Shown: positions 52,992 to 61,247 of the stretch, in pieces
Layout of the letters: every line of letters begins with the position of its first letter
Numbering within the stretch: the first letter of the stretch is position 1
NCBI GenBank assembly: GCA_946478845.1
Contig: CAMLDI010000002.1
Coordinates: 164,492 to 228,491 of the forward strand
Origin: an uncultured Paenibacillaceae bacterium
GTDB lineage: Bacteria > Bacillota > Bacilli > Aneurinibacillales > Aneurinibacillaceae
Direction of reading: 5' to 3'
DNA length: 64,000 bases
Notes under the pieces: model-generated
What the model saw: the letters and a program-made list of their open reading frames with translations, nothing else
Told to the model about the DNA's origin: nothing
Database searches by the model: none
Made by a program: the position numbers and the translations under genes

Positions 52992-54266
52992 CTACATGAT
53001 TTTAGCTAAGACTTCTTTGGCAGCGGAACTTCCTGCCGTATAACCCGTGGAAAAGGCAACAGTGATGTTGTAACCTCCGGTATGGGCATGTACATCCATA
53101 ATTTCCCCTGCGAAATATAACCCCTGAACCAGGCGGGATTCCATGGATTTTGGATTAATTTCTTTGATGTGAATCCCCCCGCCTGTTACTGTAGCCATCT
53201 CTAGTGGAAGGGTTCCTGTTATCGTTAGGGGGAAATTCTTCATCACGAAAGCGAGATTATGTATTTTTTCCTTCGAGACTTTGGTCATTGCCATTGTTTC
53301 TTCACAATCAATACATTGAAGCAAAAGGGATAGAAGTCTTTCTGGGACATAATTCTTTATTCCATTTTTTATTGTCTTTTTTTCATTTATTTCTCTTAAA
53401 TGTTGCAAGTCCTTCTCTACTTTCTCCATCTCCAGATGGGGGAGAAGATCAATCGTTAATGAAAGAGGTTGATTTTCGAATTTTTTGCGAGTAATGGATA
53501 CATAATGACTGGTCCGTAACACGGCAGGTCCAGAAATCCCAAAATGGGTAAAAATCATATCCCCTTCCTCTTGTATCACTTTTTTTCCTTTTGGATTAAA
53601 AAGGGTTAGGGTTATGTTTCGTAGAGATAGCCCCTGTAAGGAATGGTTCTTGATATATTCATTGTTTGCTGTTAATGGAACGGCTGTTGGATAAAGATCT
53701 GTAATCCTGTGTCCCGCCTTTTTTGCCCATGTATAACCATCGCCAGTTGAACCGGTCTTGGGCATAGAACAGCCTCCTGTTGCCAGAATTAACGCTTTTG
53801 TATTTATTGTTTCGCCAGAAGAAAGATAGAGAGTATGTATCTGTTCCCCAAAATCGATGTCTTTCACAGGTTCACCAGTAATTAGTGCAACCCCTAATTT
53901 TTTCATTTGGTTAATGAGAGCGTTGACCACTGTTTTGGCTTGATCTGTTGCAGGGAACATTCTTCCTCTGTCTTCTTCCTTTAAAGGAATCCCTAATCCT
54001 TCAAAAAAGCGGATAATATCCTGATTGCTAAATTGATTTAAAGTACTATATAGAAATTTCCCGTTGCCAGGTACGTTTTTAATGATTTCATCAAGGGGTT
54101 TAGCGTTTGTAACATTACATCTTCCGCCACCGGAAATCAGTAATTTTCTCCCCAATTTTTCTCCTTTTTCAATTAAGGCTACCGTAACCTTTTGCTGAGC
54201 TGCTGCAATTGCTGCCATTAAGCCTGCGGGCCCTCCGCCCACAATTGTAACGTCGAATAAATTCAT
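52992..54266 (-). CDS. HI0933-family FAD-dependent oxidoreductase (YtfP-like)
   Basis: 424 residues. N-terminal FAD motif VTIVGGGPAGLMAAIAAA, second flavin region GEKLGRKLLISGGGRCNVTN, and C-terminal LYFAGEIMDVHAHTGGYN. The family (BaiN/HI0933) has an uncertain reaction, possibly flavin-dependent reduction. Start ATG 54266 has AAGGAGG 7 bases upstream. It is 16 bases upstream of the DUF294 gene, so they may share a transcript. Confidence 0.85.
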   Translation of the reverse strand: MNLFDVTIVGGGPAGLMAAIAAAQQKVTVALIEKGEKLGRKLLISGGGRCNVTNAKPLDEIIKNVPGNGKFLYSTLNQFSNQDIIRFFEGLGIPLKEEDRGRMFPATDQAKTVVNALINQMKKLGVALITGEPVKDIDFGEQIHTLYLSSGETINTKALILATGGCSMPKTGSTGDGYTWAKKAGHRITDLYPTAVPLTANNEYIKNHSLQGLSLRNITLTLFNPKGKKVIQEEGDMIFTHFGISGPAVLRTSHYVSITRKKFENQPLSLTIDLLPHLEMEKVEKDLQHLREINEKKTIKNGIKNYVPERLLSLLLQCIDCEETMAMTKVSKEKIHNLAFVMKNFPLTITGTLPLEMATVTGGGIHIKEINPKSMESRLVQGLYFAGEIMDVHAHTGGYNITVAFSTGYTAGSSAAKEVLAKIM

Positions 54267-54472
54267 TCATTTTCCTCCTTCTTCTTACTATTGTTGTCAT
54301 GTAGAGGCCATAATTGCAAGAAATAAAGAAAACAATTTCTTTCCCCAGGTAAAAGGTCCAGGCCTGTTTTTTCAGAAAAGTATGAGTTGACGAAAATTTC
54401 ATGAATCAGTTATTATATAACAGAATACTATATTAGCAGATGTATATTATAACAATTCCTGGAGGGAGAATA

Positions 54473-54589
54473 ATGAATCAAGTAAAAGGCGGGTTAGAAG
54501 TAAAAATCCAGTTTGGTGTTTTGCCTATGGGGACTGCTGAGAAAAAATTAAAAGAACGAATCAACGGCATTTTACGCATAAGTAAATAA
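54473..54589 (+). CDS. Small protein of 38 residues
   Basis: ATG 54473 to TAA 54589 behind the strong site CTGGAGGGAG. Sequence starts MNQVKGGLEVKIQFGVLP and ends in a basic helix (KKLKERINGILRIS). No family recognised; no membrane segment. A terminator follows at 54603. Confidence 0.5.
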   Translation: MNQVKGGLEVKIQFGVLPMGTAEKKLKERINGILRISK

Positions 54590-54602
54590 TTCATCGTGAT
54601 AT

Positions 54603-54632
54603 AGAACAGACAATCCATGTCTGTTTTCTTTT
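54603..54632 (+). terminator. Terminator of the small gene
   Basis: AACAGAC (54605-54611) with GTCTGTT (54619-54625), loop AATCCAT, then TTCTTTTT. Confidence 0.65.
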
Positions 54633-54690
54633 TGGCAGATAATCAGAATCTAGTTATGGGCAACTTCATAACTTTTCTGAATTTTTTTAG

Positions 54691-54719
54691 TTGACAGACG
54701 GTTGCAGGAACCTTATTAT
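54691..54719 (+). promoter_or_regulatory. Promoter of the SDR-ADH-accDA operon
   Basis: -35 TTGACA (54691-54696), 17-base spacer, -10 TATTAT (54714-54719). Start near 54726; the leader is about 60 bases. Confidence 0.72.
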
Positions 54720-54786
54720 ATAACACAAAGATATAAAAATAATCTGTATCAATACAATAAAAACGATAAAAAAGGGAGAGATAATT

Positions 54787-55635
54787 ATGTTTAACAGTAC
54801 CGCTGGAAGTCAACCAACCACGATATCTGGAGCACAACCAACAATGTCATCTGGTAAAAAGTTGCAAGATCGCGTAACCATTATTACTGGAGGGAATGGT
54901 GGTTTAGGTCGTGCAATCGCTATTCCTTTTGTGAAAGAAGGGGCAAAAGTAGTACTGGCTGCACGGAATGAAGAAACCCTTGCAAAAGTTCATTCTGAAC
55001 TGGTTGACATTGGTGCAGACGTGATGAGTGTACCAACAGATGTTGCTAGTGAAACAGATTGTATCAATTTATTTGAAAAAACAATGGACCGTTATGGTCG
55101 TGTGGATATTCTTGTAAATAATGCAGGTGTTTCTGGCCCAACTGGCTCAGTTGCAGAAATTTCCCTTGAAGATTGGAATGATTGTTTAAACATAGATATT
55201 ACAGGGGCATTTTTATGTACGAAAGAAGCTGCAAAAATTATGATTTCCCAAAAATCAGGGAATATCATCAATGTATCTTCTATCTTTGGTAAACGTGCGT
55301 ATCCATTCCGCTCTCCTTATGCTGTTGCGAAATGGGGCATGATTGGTTTTACCCAAAGTATTGCAGCAGAACTTGGCAAGTACAATATTCGTGTAAACGC
55401 CATTTGTCCTGGCCCTGTACAAGGTCCACGTATTGAACGGGTTTGGAAGAAGCGGGCAGAAATTCGCAATGTTCCCTGGGAAGTTATTCAAGAAAAAATG
55501 ATTCGCATGGCAGCCCTTCGTCGCATTCCAACGGAAGAAGAAGTAGGCAAAGTTGCGTTATTCCTTGCTTCTGAAGAATCCAACAGCATGACCGGCCAAT
55601 CTCTCAATGTTTCCTGTGGAACTGAAATGAGATAA
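54787..55635 (+). CDS. Short-chain dehydrogenase/reductase
   Basis: 282 residues, classical SDR. Cofactor motif TGGNGGLGRA, a LAARN segment after strand 2 suggesting NADP(H), NNAG, and the catalytic Ser (INVSS) and YAVAK. A 25-residue Ser/Thr/Gly-rich N-terminal extension precedes the domain. Start ATG 54787 with AAAAAAGGGAGAG. It leads a four-gene operon with an iron-type alcohol dehydrogenase and accDA, so it may reduce a keto intermediate of chain modification, but the substrate is not known. Confidence 0.82.
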   Translation: MFNSTAGSQPTTISGAQPTMSSGKKLQDRVTIITGGNGGLGRAIAIPFVKEGAKVVLAARNEETLAKVHSELVDIGADVMSVPTDVASETDCINLFEKTMDRYGRVDILVNNAGVSGPTGSVAEISLEDWNDCLNIDITGAFLCTKEAAKIMISQKSGNIINVSSIFGKRAYPFRSPYAVAKWGMIGFTQSIAAELGKYNIRVNAICPGPVQGPRIERVWKKRAEIRNVPWEVIQEKMIRMAALRRIPTEEEVGKVALFLASEESNSMTGQSLNVSCGTEMR

Positions 55636-55666
55636 AACAATATAACTAAAGAAAGGTGTGACAACA

Positions 55667-56851
55667 ATGTCTATTCATCAATTTCTAACACCGGGAACAA
55701 TCGTAACAGGCCCCGGATCATTGCAACAAACCGCTAATTTTGCCCTTGGTTACGGATTAAATGTTTTAATCGTAACGGATAAAATATTAAATGAACTGGG
55801 AATGGTAGAACCCTTAAAAAAAGTATTGAAAAAAGCAGGTTTAAAATATGTTGTTTTTTCAGATGTTTCAGGGGAGCCCACTTTACAGGAAGTAAGGAAA
55901 GGGTTACAGGCCTGTGAAGAGTCCAGAGCGGAAGTAATTATTGCCCTTGGTGGCGGCAGTGCCATTGATACGGCAAAAGCCATTTCCATGATGTTCAATA
56001 ATCCTGAACCTATGTCACAATACATGGGAATGGAGAAGGTTCCATCTATTGGGCTTCCGGTGATTGCTATTCCTACCACTGCCGGAACAGGTTCTGAAGT
56101 TACCCGTGTCATGGTTATTACCGATGAAGAAACAGATGTAAAAATGATGATTGGCAGCCGTTTTCTTGTTCCTCGAGTAGCTATTTTGGATCCGGAATTA
56201 ACCTTAAGTTGTCCGAAAGGGGTTACTGCTGGGACGGGTGTAGACGCATTAACCCATGCTATTGAAGCGTATATTTCCCGTCGGCGCCAGCCATTAGCAG
56301 ATTCTCTTGCCTTATCTGCAATTCAACGAATCTATCCTTATTTAGAAAGAGCCTGGATTGATGGAAAAGATATTGAGGCCAGAGAAAGTGTACTAATAGG
56401 AGCGATGGAAGCAGGCCTTGCTTTCAGTAATGCATCCGTTGCACTAGTGCATGGAATGTCCCGTCCGATTGGTGCTTTGTTCCATGTCCCCCATGGCATC
56501 TCAAATGCGATTTTGTTGCCAACAGTGATGCGTTTTTCTGCACTTGAATCAGCAGAACGGTTTGCAGATATTGCTCGAGCAATGGGTGTAGATATCACTG
56601 GTTTAACCAAGGAAGAGGCTGCAGAGTTAGCAGTTACTAAAGTAGAAGAATTATGTGAGGCACTCCAATTGCCAACTTTACAACAATTAAAAATTAATCC
56701 TGCTAAATTTATGGAGGCGGCACCTAAAATGGCTGAGGATGCATTATCCAGCGGAAGTCCTGACAATAATCCTAGATTAGCGACAAAAGAAGAAATTGTA
56801 GAATTATACCGGGAATTAGCTGATAAGTCCTTTGTTTCCGGAGGGGCTTAA
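55667..56851 (+). CDS. Iron-containing alcohol dehydrogenase
   Basis: 394 residues of the group III (iron) ADH family. NAD motif GGGSAIDTAKA; metal ligands Asp in GVDALTHAIEAY, His in that segment, and His in ALVHGMSRPIGALFHVPHG. ATG 55667 is chosen because AAAGGTG is 8 bases upstream; GTG 55658 overlaps it. It follows the SDR by 31 bases and is followed at 1 base by accD. Substrate may be an alcohol or a hydroxy acid. Confidence 0.85.
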   Translation: MSIHQFLTPGTIVTGPGSLQQTANFALGYGLNVLIVTDKILNELGMVEPLKKVLKKAGLKYVVFSDVSGEPTLQEVRKGLQACEESRAEVIIALGGGSAIDTAKAISMMFNNPEPMSQYMGMEKVPSIGLPVIAIPTTAGTGSEVTRVMVITDEETDVKMMIGSRFLVPRVAILDPELTLSCPKGVTAGTGVDALTHAIEAYISRRRQPLADSLALSAIQRIYPYLERAWIDGKDIEARESVLIGAMEAGLAFSNASVALVHGMSRPIGALFHVPHGISNAILLPTVMRFSALESAERFADIARAMGVDITGLTKEEAAELAVTKVEELCEALQLPTLQQLKINPAKFMEAAPKMAEDALSSGSPDNNPRLATKEEIVELYRELADKSFVSGGA

Positions 56852-56852
56852 A

Positions 56853-57698
56853 ATGCCGCCGGAATCTCCCCTCCAATTTAGTAGACTGTCGGAGGTAAAG
56901 AAACCTCCTCAGGTTGTGGTGTGCCCTACATGTTATAAAATTTATCAAAAATCCAGATTATTAGCTGATGTATATACCTGTGATTGTGGCTTTCAATTCC
57001 GTATAACAGCTAAAAATCGGATTAAAACGTTGGTTGATCCCAATACTTTTGAGGAATGGGATGTTGATATTGTAAGCAAGAATCCCCTTGATTTTCCCGA
57101 CTATGATAAGAAGTTGGTTAAGGCAACGAACACCAGCGGAGTGAATGAAGGGGTTATAACCGGAAAAGGAAAATTAAAAGGAATAGATACAGTAATAGCT
57201 GTAATGGAACCCTTATTTATGATGGGCAGTATGGGTTCAGCCATCGGTGAGAAAATTACCCGTGCAATTGAATCTGCTACAAATTTGAAATTGCCTTTAA
57301 TTATTTTTTCGGCCTCCGGTGGAGCTAGAATGCAAGAGGGAGTACTCTCTTTGATGCAAATGGCAAAAACTTCAGCGGCATTGCAAAAACATAGTGATGC
57401 AGGATTATTGTATATTTCTGTTTTAACTCATCCTACAACAGGGGGAGTAACAGCAAGCTATGCCATGCTAGGGGATATTATTCTTGCAGAGCCAGGAACA
57501 CTTATTGGCTTTGCGGGAAAAAGGGTTATTGAACAAACCATTAAACAAAAATTGCCGGAAGGCTTTCAAAGTGCAGAATTTCTATTAAAACATGGAATGT
57601 TGGATGCCATTGTTACACGCAGACAAATGCGGGATGTGCTATCCCACTTTGTAGCTTTACACCGGTTACCAAAGGAATGGAGCGCCTATGGCGGTTGA
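56853..57698 (+). CDS. accD: Acetyl-CoA carboxylase carboxyltransferase beta subunit
   Basis: 281 residues. It has an N-terminal zinc ribbon (CPTC with a CDCG second pair, a short spacing), then the crotonase-like core with FSASGGARMQEGVLSLMQM and the GGVTASYAMLGD segment. Transfers carboxyl from biotin to acetyl-CoA to give malonyl-CoA. Start ATG 56853 with GGAGGGG upstream. It overlaps accA by 11 bases. accB and accC are not nearby. Confidence 0.88.
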   Translation: MPPESPLQFSRLSEVKKPPQVVVCPTCYKIYQKSRLLADVYTCDCGFQFRITAKNRIKTLVDPNTFEEWDVDIVSKNPLDFPDYDKKLVKATNTSGVNEGVITGKGKLKGIDTVIAVMEPLFMMGSMGSAIGEKITRAIESATNLKLPLIIFSASGGARMQEGVLSLMQMAKTSAALQKHSDAGLLYISVLTHPTTGGVTASYAMLGDIILAEPGTLIGFAGKRVIEQTIKQKLPEGFQSAEFLLKHGMLDAIVTRRQMRDVLSHFVALHRLPKEWSAYGG

Positions 57699-58518
57699 AG
57701 AATTTAAGTTTACGGTACGGTCAGCAGGTGAAAGGGTCAAATTATCCCGGCACTGTGATCGTCCTTTAACCAGTGATTATATTAAATATTTATTTCCTGA
57801 TTTTTTTGAACTAAAAGGGGATCGCTTATATGGTGATGATGCATCCCTTTTGACGGGAATAGCAACCTTTCAAGGGATTCCAGTTACCATTATTGGGCAT
57901 GAAAAAGGAAAAGGCACAAAAGATAAAATAGCTAGGAATTTTGGCATGTCCCAACCAGAAGGTTATCGGAAAGCTCTACGGTTAATGAAACAAGCAGAAA
58001 AGTTCAAGAGGCCAATTATTACATTTATTGATACCCAAGGTGCTTATCCAGGAATTGAAGCAGAAGAACGAGGAGTAGCAGAAGCCATTGCTCGAAATTT
58101 AATGGAAATGGCAGGCCTGAAAACGGTTATTATTAGTGTGGTTATTGGAGAAGGTGGAAGTGGAGGAGCATTAGGAATTGGCATTGCTGATCGTTTGCTT
58201 ATGTTAGAAAATGCTTATTACTCAGTGATAACCCCAGAAGGATGCGCAGCTATTTTGTGGAAAGATTCAGGGAAATGGGAGGAAGCAGCTAATTCCTTAA
58301 AAATAACGGCAGATGAGTTATTAAAAATGGAAATTATCGATGAAATTATTCCTGAACCCATTGAAGGAGCCCATAAAGATCTAACACAAATGGTTTATAA
58401 CGTAGGTAAAAGCATTGCCAATCATTTAAATGAGTTATTGGGAATTCCGCAGCATGAAATATTAAATAAAAGGTACGAAAAATTAAGAAAACCGGGAGTT
58501 TTCGCAATAAAACAATAA
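57688..58518 (+). CDS. accA: Acetyl-CoA carboxylase carboxyltransferase alpha subunit
   Basis: 276 residues, about 45 shorter than B. subtilis AccA, because the N-terminal helical region is missing; the short form occurs in other Firmicutes. Core motifs: FELKGDRLYGDD, HEKGKGTKDKIARNFGM, IDTQGAYPGIEAEERG, IGEGGSGGALGIGIADRLL and the ITPEGCAAILWKD region. Pairs with AccD. The operon context (SDR, iron-ADH) is not the usual accDA setting, so this could be a second, specialised carboxyltransferase. Confidence 0.9.
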   Translation: MAVEEFKFTVRSAGERVKLSRHCDRPLTSDYIKYLFPDFFELKGDRLYGDDASLLTGIATFQGIPVTIIGHEKGKGTKDKIARNFGMSQPEGYRKALRLMKQAEKFKRPIITFIDTQGAYPGIEAEERGVAEAIARNLMEMAGLKTVIISVVIGEGGSGGALGIGIADRLLMLENAYYSVITPEGCAAILWKDSGKWEEAANSLKITADELLKMEIIDEIIPEPIEGAHKDLTQMVYNVGKSIANHLNELLGIPQHEILNKRYEKLRKPGVFAIKQ

Positions 58519-58556
58519 TCTGTATCGGGTAAAATACCCGATGCAGATTTTTTTTG
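58517..58556 (+). terminator. Terminator of the SDR-accDA operon
   Basis: Long stem ATCTGTATCGGGTA with TACCCGATGCAGAT (one wobble), short A-rich loop, then T8. Confidence 0.88.
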
Positions 58557-58628
58557 TTTTCCTTTTCTGAAAATATGATGTTATAATTTAAATAGATACA
58601 CATACATAATGTCCGAGGAGGGATAGGT

Positions 58629-58799
58629 ATGGAACGATATCTGGAAATGTTGTCTCAGAACCAAGAAAAGGAAGGGGACATTTATCAGTTTATTCTTGAA
58701 CTAATCCGCCAAGTTACCTTCGATGTTAGTCTCTCATCAAAAGAACGGACAGACGAAATAAAAAAAATTTATTGGGCATTAGATGAGTACCGCCACTAA
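58629..58799 (+). CDS. Small protein of 56 residues
   Basis: ATG 58629 to TAA 58797-58799 with GAGGAGGGATAGGT as a good ribosome site. Two short amphipathic helices: DIYQFILELIRQVTFDVSL and TDEIKKIYWALDEYRH. Not recognised. It lies between accA and the etf operon and ends at a weak terminator (58813-58843). Confidence 0.55.
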   Translation: MERYLEMLSQNQEKEGDIYQFILELIRQVTFDVSLSSKERTDEIKKIYWALDEYRH

Positions 58800-58812
58800 G
58801 TAAAATAGGAAT

Positions 58813-58843
58813 AAAAAGGGCGGAGATTCTGTCCTTTTTATTT
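58813..58843 (+). terminator. Terminator after the small gene
   Basis: AAAAAGGGC (58813-58821) with GTCCTTTTT (58831-58839), one wobble. Confidence 0.6.
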
Positions 58844-58972
58844 CTACTAAATAAATTAAAATTAAAAAAAGGATTTTGTCTTTTATTATCGAATTGTGTA
58901 TGTGTATAAAGTCAATTTTAGTTTATTACGTATTCTAACATAATTAAGTTATTTACGTTATTAAATGTCAGA

Positions 58973-59001
58973 ATTCTTAATAATATAGAAATATTAAGAA
59001 T
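58973..59001. promoter_or_regulatory. Inverted repeat upstream of the etf operon
   Basis: Perfect 10-base arms ATTCTTAATA (58973-58982) and TATTAAGAAT (58992-59001) with 9 bases between, about 90 bases before etfB. It could be an operator or an RNA hairpin. Two related TTATTACGT/TTATTTACGT stretches lie just upstream. The rest of 58844-59086 is AT-rich and without a clear promoter. Confidence 0.45.
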
Positions 59002-59086
59002 ATGTATTTCTCTTTTTTTGTTTTTTTTAACAAAGTTTGTTCTTTTTTTCACATATAGAACATTTGCTTCAGAAAGGAGAAAAGTT

Positions 59087-59911
59087 ATGCACATCCTAGT
59101 TTGTATCAAGCAAGTCCCAGATACCAAAATTATTAAAATCGATCCAAAGACAAATACACTGGATCGACGTGGGGTGCCAGCCATTTTAAATCCCTATGAC
59201 ACTCATGCCGTTGAAGAGGCGGTTCGCCTTCGCAAACGTTATGGGGGGAAAGTTTCTGTGATTTCCATGGGGCCTCCACAGGCTGTTGCAGCAATTAAAA
59301 AATGCGTGGAAATTGGCGCAGACGCAGGATATCTTATTTCTGACCGTGCTTTTGCCGGCGCAGATACTCTTGCGACCAGCTACGCTCTTTCTAAAGGTAT
59401 CGAACGCATTCAAAAGGAAGAACCCGTTGACCTTGTGATTTGCGGGAAAATGGCGATTGATGGTGATACTGGCCAGGTTGGCCCTGGAATTGCCCGACGT
59501 CTAGTAATTCCTCCTTTGACCAATGTAAAAAAGGTTGAAGAAATTGATCCGAAGACGAAAAAGATTAAAGTTCATCGGAAATTAGAGGATGGCTATGAGG
59601 TACTACAATCCTCCATTCCTTGTCTTTTGACTGTGGAAAAGGATATTAACGAAGTTCCTTATTCTCCGCTGCCCAACATGATTAAAGCAGCTCGTTACCA
59701 ACCACAAGTTTGGTCTGTTAACGATTTAGAAAACGTGGATCGAGAACAACTAGGCTTAAAAGGATCTCCAACTGTAGTAGGCAAAATGTTTTCTCCGCCG
59801 AAACCAGAAGGAGGTAAACGTCTAGAAGGGACTCCAGACCAACAAGTAAAACAACTAGTAGATGTTCTTTTCCAAGAAAAACGCGAGCTTTTTGTTAAAG
59901 GAGGCGTATGA
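59087..59911 (+). CDS. etfB: Electron transfer flavoprotein beta subunit (EtfB/FixA)
   Basis: 274 residues. Domain III of the ETF dimer. The start has HILVCIKQVPDTKIIKID. The loop GKMAIDGDTGQVGPGIARRL resembles the AIDGDTAQVGP region seen in electron-bifurcating Etf groups, where FAD replaces AMP, rather than the ordinary EtfB loop. Start ATG 59087 with AAAGGAG upstream; the frame is open earlier without a site. It leads etfB-etfA-fixC-fixX. Confidence 0.88.
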   Translation: MHILVCIKQVPDTKIIKIDPKTNTLDRRGVPAILNPYDTHAVEEAVRLRKRYGGKVSVISMGPPQAVAAIKKCVEIGADAGYLISDRAFAGADTLATSYALSKGIERIQKEEPVDLVICGKMAIDGDTGQVGPGIARRLVIPPLTNVKKVEEIDPKTKKIKVHRKLEDGYEVLQSSIPCLLTVEKDINEVPYSPLPNMIKAARYQPQVWSVNDLENVDREQLGLKGSPTVVGKMFSPPKPEGGKRLEGTPDQQVKQLVDVLFQEKRELFVKGGV

Positions 59912-59915
59912 TTCC

Positions 59916-61247
59916 ATGGCTGTAACGATTTCTAGTGCTTGTATTTCCTGTGGTACCTGTGTAGATACTTGCCCTTTTGAAGCATTGTACTTAGGGGCAG
60001 AAATATGTGAAGTAAACGCAGATAAATGCCGGGAATGTTCCAAATGTCTTAAAGTTTGTCCAACTGAAGCAATAAGTTTACCAAACCCAACCCGGCGCAA
60101 ACCGAAAAAAGAAGCAAAACCTGCTGTAGAAGCAAAACCTGCTGTAGAAGAAAAACCAGCAGCTCAAATAGAGAAAGTTGAAAAAGTAATCGAAGCTCCG
60201 AAAGTTGTAGGACAGCGGACAGATAAGTTTTCTGATTGTGTAGGGGTTTGGGTATTTATTGATCAAACCGATGGAATAATTGCAGGTGTATCCCTTGAAT
60301 TATTAGGTGCTGGCCGTACTTTGGCAGATAAATTGAATGTGCCATTGTCAGGATTCCTTCTTGGCCATAACGTGAAATCCATGGCTGAAACTTGTTTCCA
60401 TTATGGTGCAGATACCATTTATCTCATTGATGACCCTGTATTAAAGGACTACCGTTCAGAAGCTTATCGTGAGTGTGTAGTGGATTTATGCAATAAATAT
60501 AAACCTGAAATTATTCTTTATGGGGCTACTTCCAATGGGAAAGACTTAGCCAGTGCTGTTGCAACAGACCTTAAAACAGGCTTAACTGCTGACTGTACCA
60601 TGCTGGATGTAAATGTTGAGGAACGCCTTCTTGAAGCTAGCCGTCCTGCCTTTGGCGGTAATATTATGGCAACTATTCTTTGTAAAAACACCCGTCCACA
60701 AATGGCAACGGTACGTTCTAAAGTGATGAAAGCCTTAGAACCAGATAAGGATCGTGTGGGTATCATTATCGAAGAAAAAGCAACGGTTCAAGAAAAGGAT
60801 TTATTAACCCAGGTATTATCCATTGTTAAAGATACAACCCAACGTGTAAAACTGGATGAAGCCCATATTATTGTTGCAGGCGGTAAAGGCCTTGGCGATG
60901 AAAAAGGATTCCAATTGTGCTACGACCTTGCAGATGTTCTAGGCGCTAGTGTTGGGGCATCCCGTGATGCTGTTGAAGCAGGATGGATTGACCACCATTA
61001 TCAAATTGGCCAAACTGGGGTAACCGTCACGCCTAAAATTTATTTCGCAATTGCGATTTCCGGTGCAGTTCAACACATAGTAGGGATGCAAAACTCTGAA
61101 TTTATAATTGCAATTAATAAAGATCCTAATGCGGCTATCCATAATGTGGCGACCTATAGTATAGTAGGCGATGCCTTCCAAATCGTTCCTAAACTGATCG
61201 AAGAATTCAAAAAAGTCATCAAGGGCGGTGAAGTAGTCAATGTCTGA
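59916..61247 (+). CDS. etfA: EtfA with N-terminal 2[4Fe-4S] ferredoxin (FixB)
   Basis: 443 residues. Residues 1-60 are a bacterial-type ferredoxin: CISCGTCVDTCP and CRECSKCLKVCP, each CxxCxxCxxxC. A Lys/Pro/Glu linker with an 18-base tandem repeat follows, then the EtfA domains: VGVWVFIDQTDGIIAG and the FAD-binding AGGKGLGDEKGF, GASRDAVEAGWIDHHYQIG, TGVTVTPKIYFAIAISGAVQH. The ferredoxin fusion is a feature of some bifurcating ETFs and could be the entry or exit for low-potential electrons. Start ATG 59916 is 11 bases from GGAGG. The 4-base gap from etfB suggests coupling. Confidence 0.88.
   Translation: MAVTISSACISCGTCVDTCPFEALYLGAEICEVNADKCRECSKCLKVCPTEAISLPNPTRRKPKKEAKPAVEAKPAVEEKPAAQIEKVEKVIEAPKVVGQRTDKFSDCVGVWVFIDQTDGIIAGVSLELLGAGRTLADKLNVPLSGFLLGHNVKSMAETCFHYGADTIYLIDDPVLKDYRSEAYRECVVDLCNKYKPEIILYGATSNGKDLASAVATDLKTGLTADCTMLDVNVEERLLEASRPAFGGNIMATILCKNTRPQMATVRSKVMKALEPDKDRVGIIIEEKATVQEKDLLTQVLSIVKDTTQRVKLDEAHIIVAGGKGLGDEKGFQLCYDLADVLGASVGASRDAVEAGWIDHHYQIGQTGVTVTPKIYFAIAISGAVQHIVGMQNSEFIIAINKDPNAAIHNVATYSIVGDAFQIVPKLIEEFKKVIKGGEVVNV
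60111..60164 (+). repeat. 18-base tandem repeat in the etfA linker
   Basis: GAAGCAAAACCTGCTGTA occurs twice in direct tandem (60111-60128, 60129-60146) with a degenerate third copy. It encodes EAKPAV units of the linker and could vary in number between strains. Confidence 0.85.
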
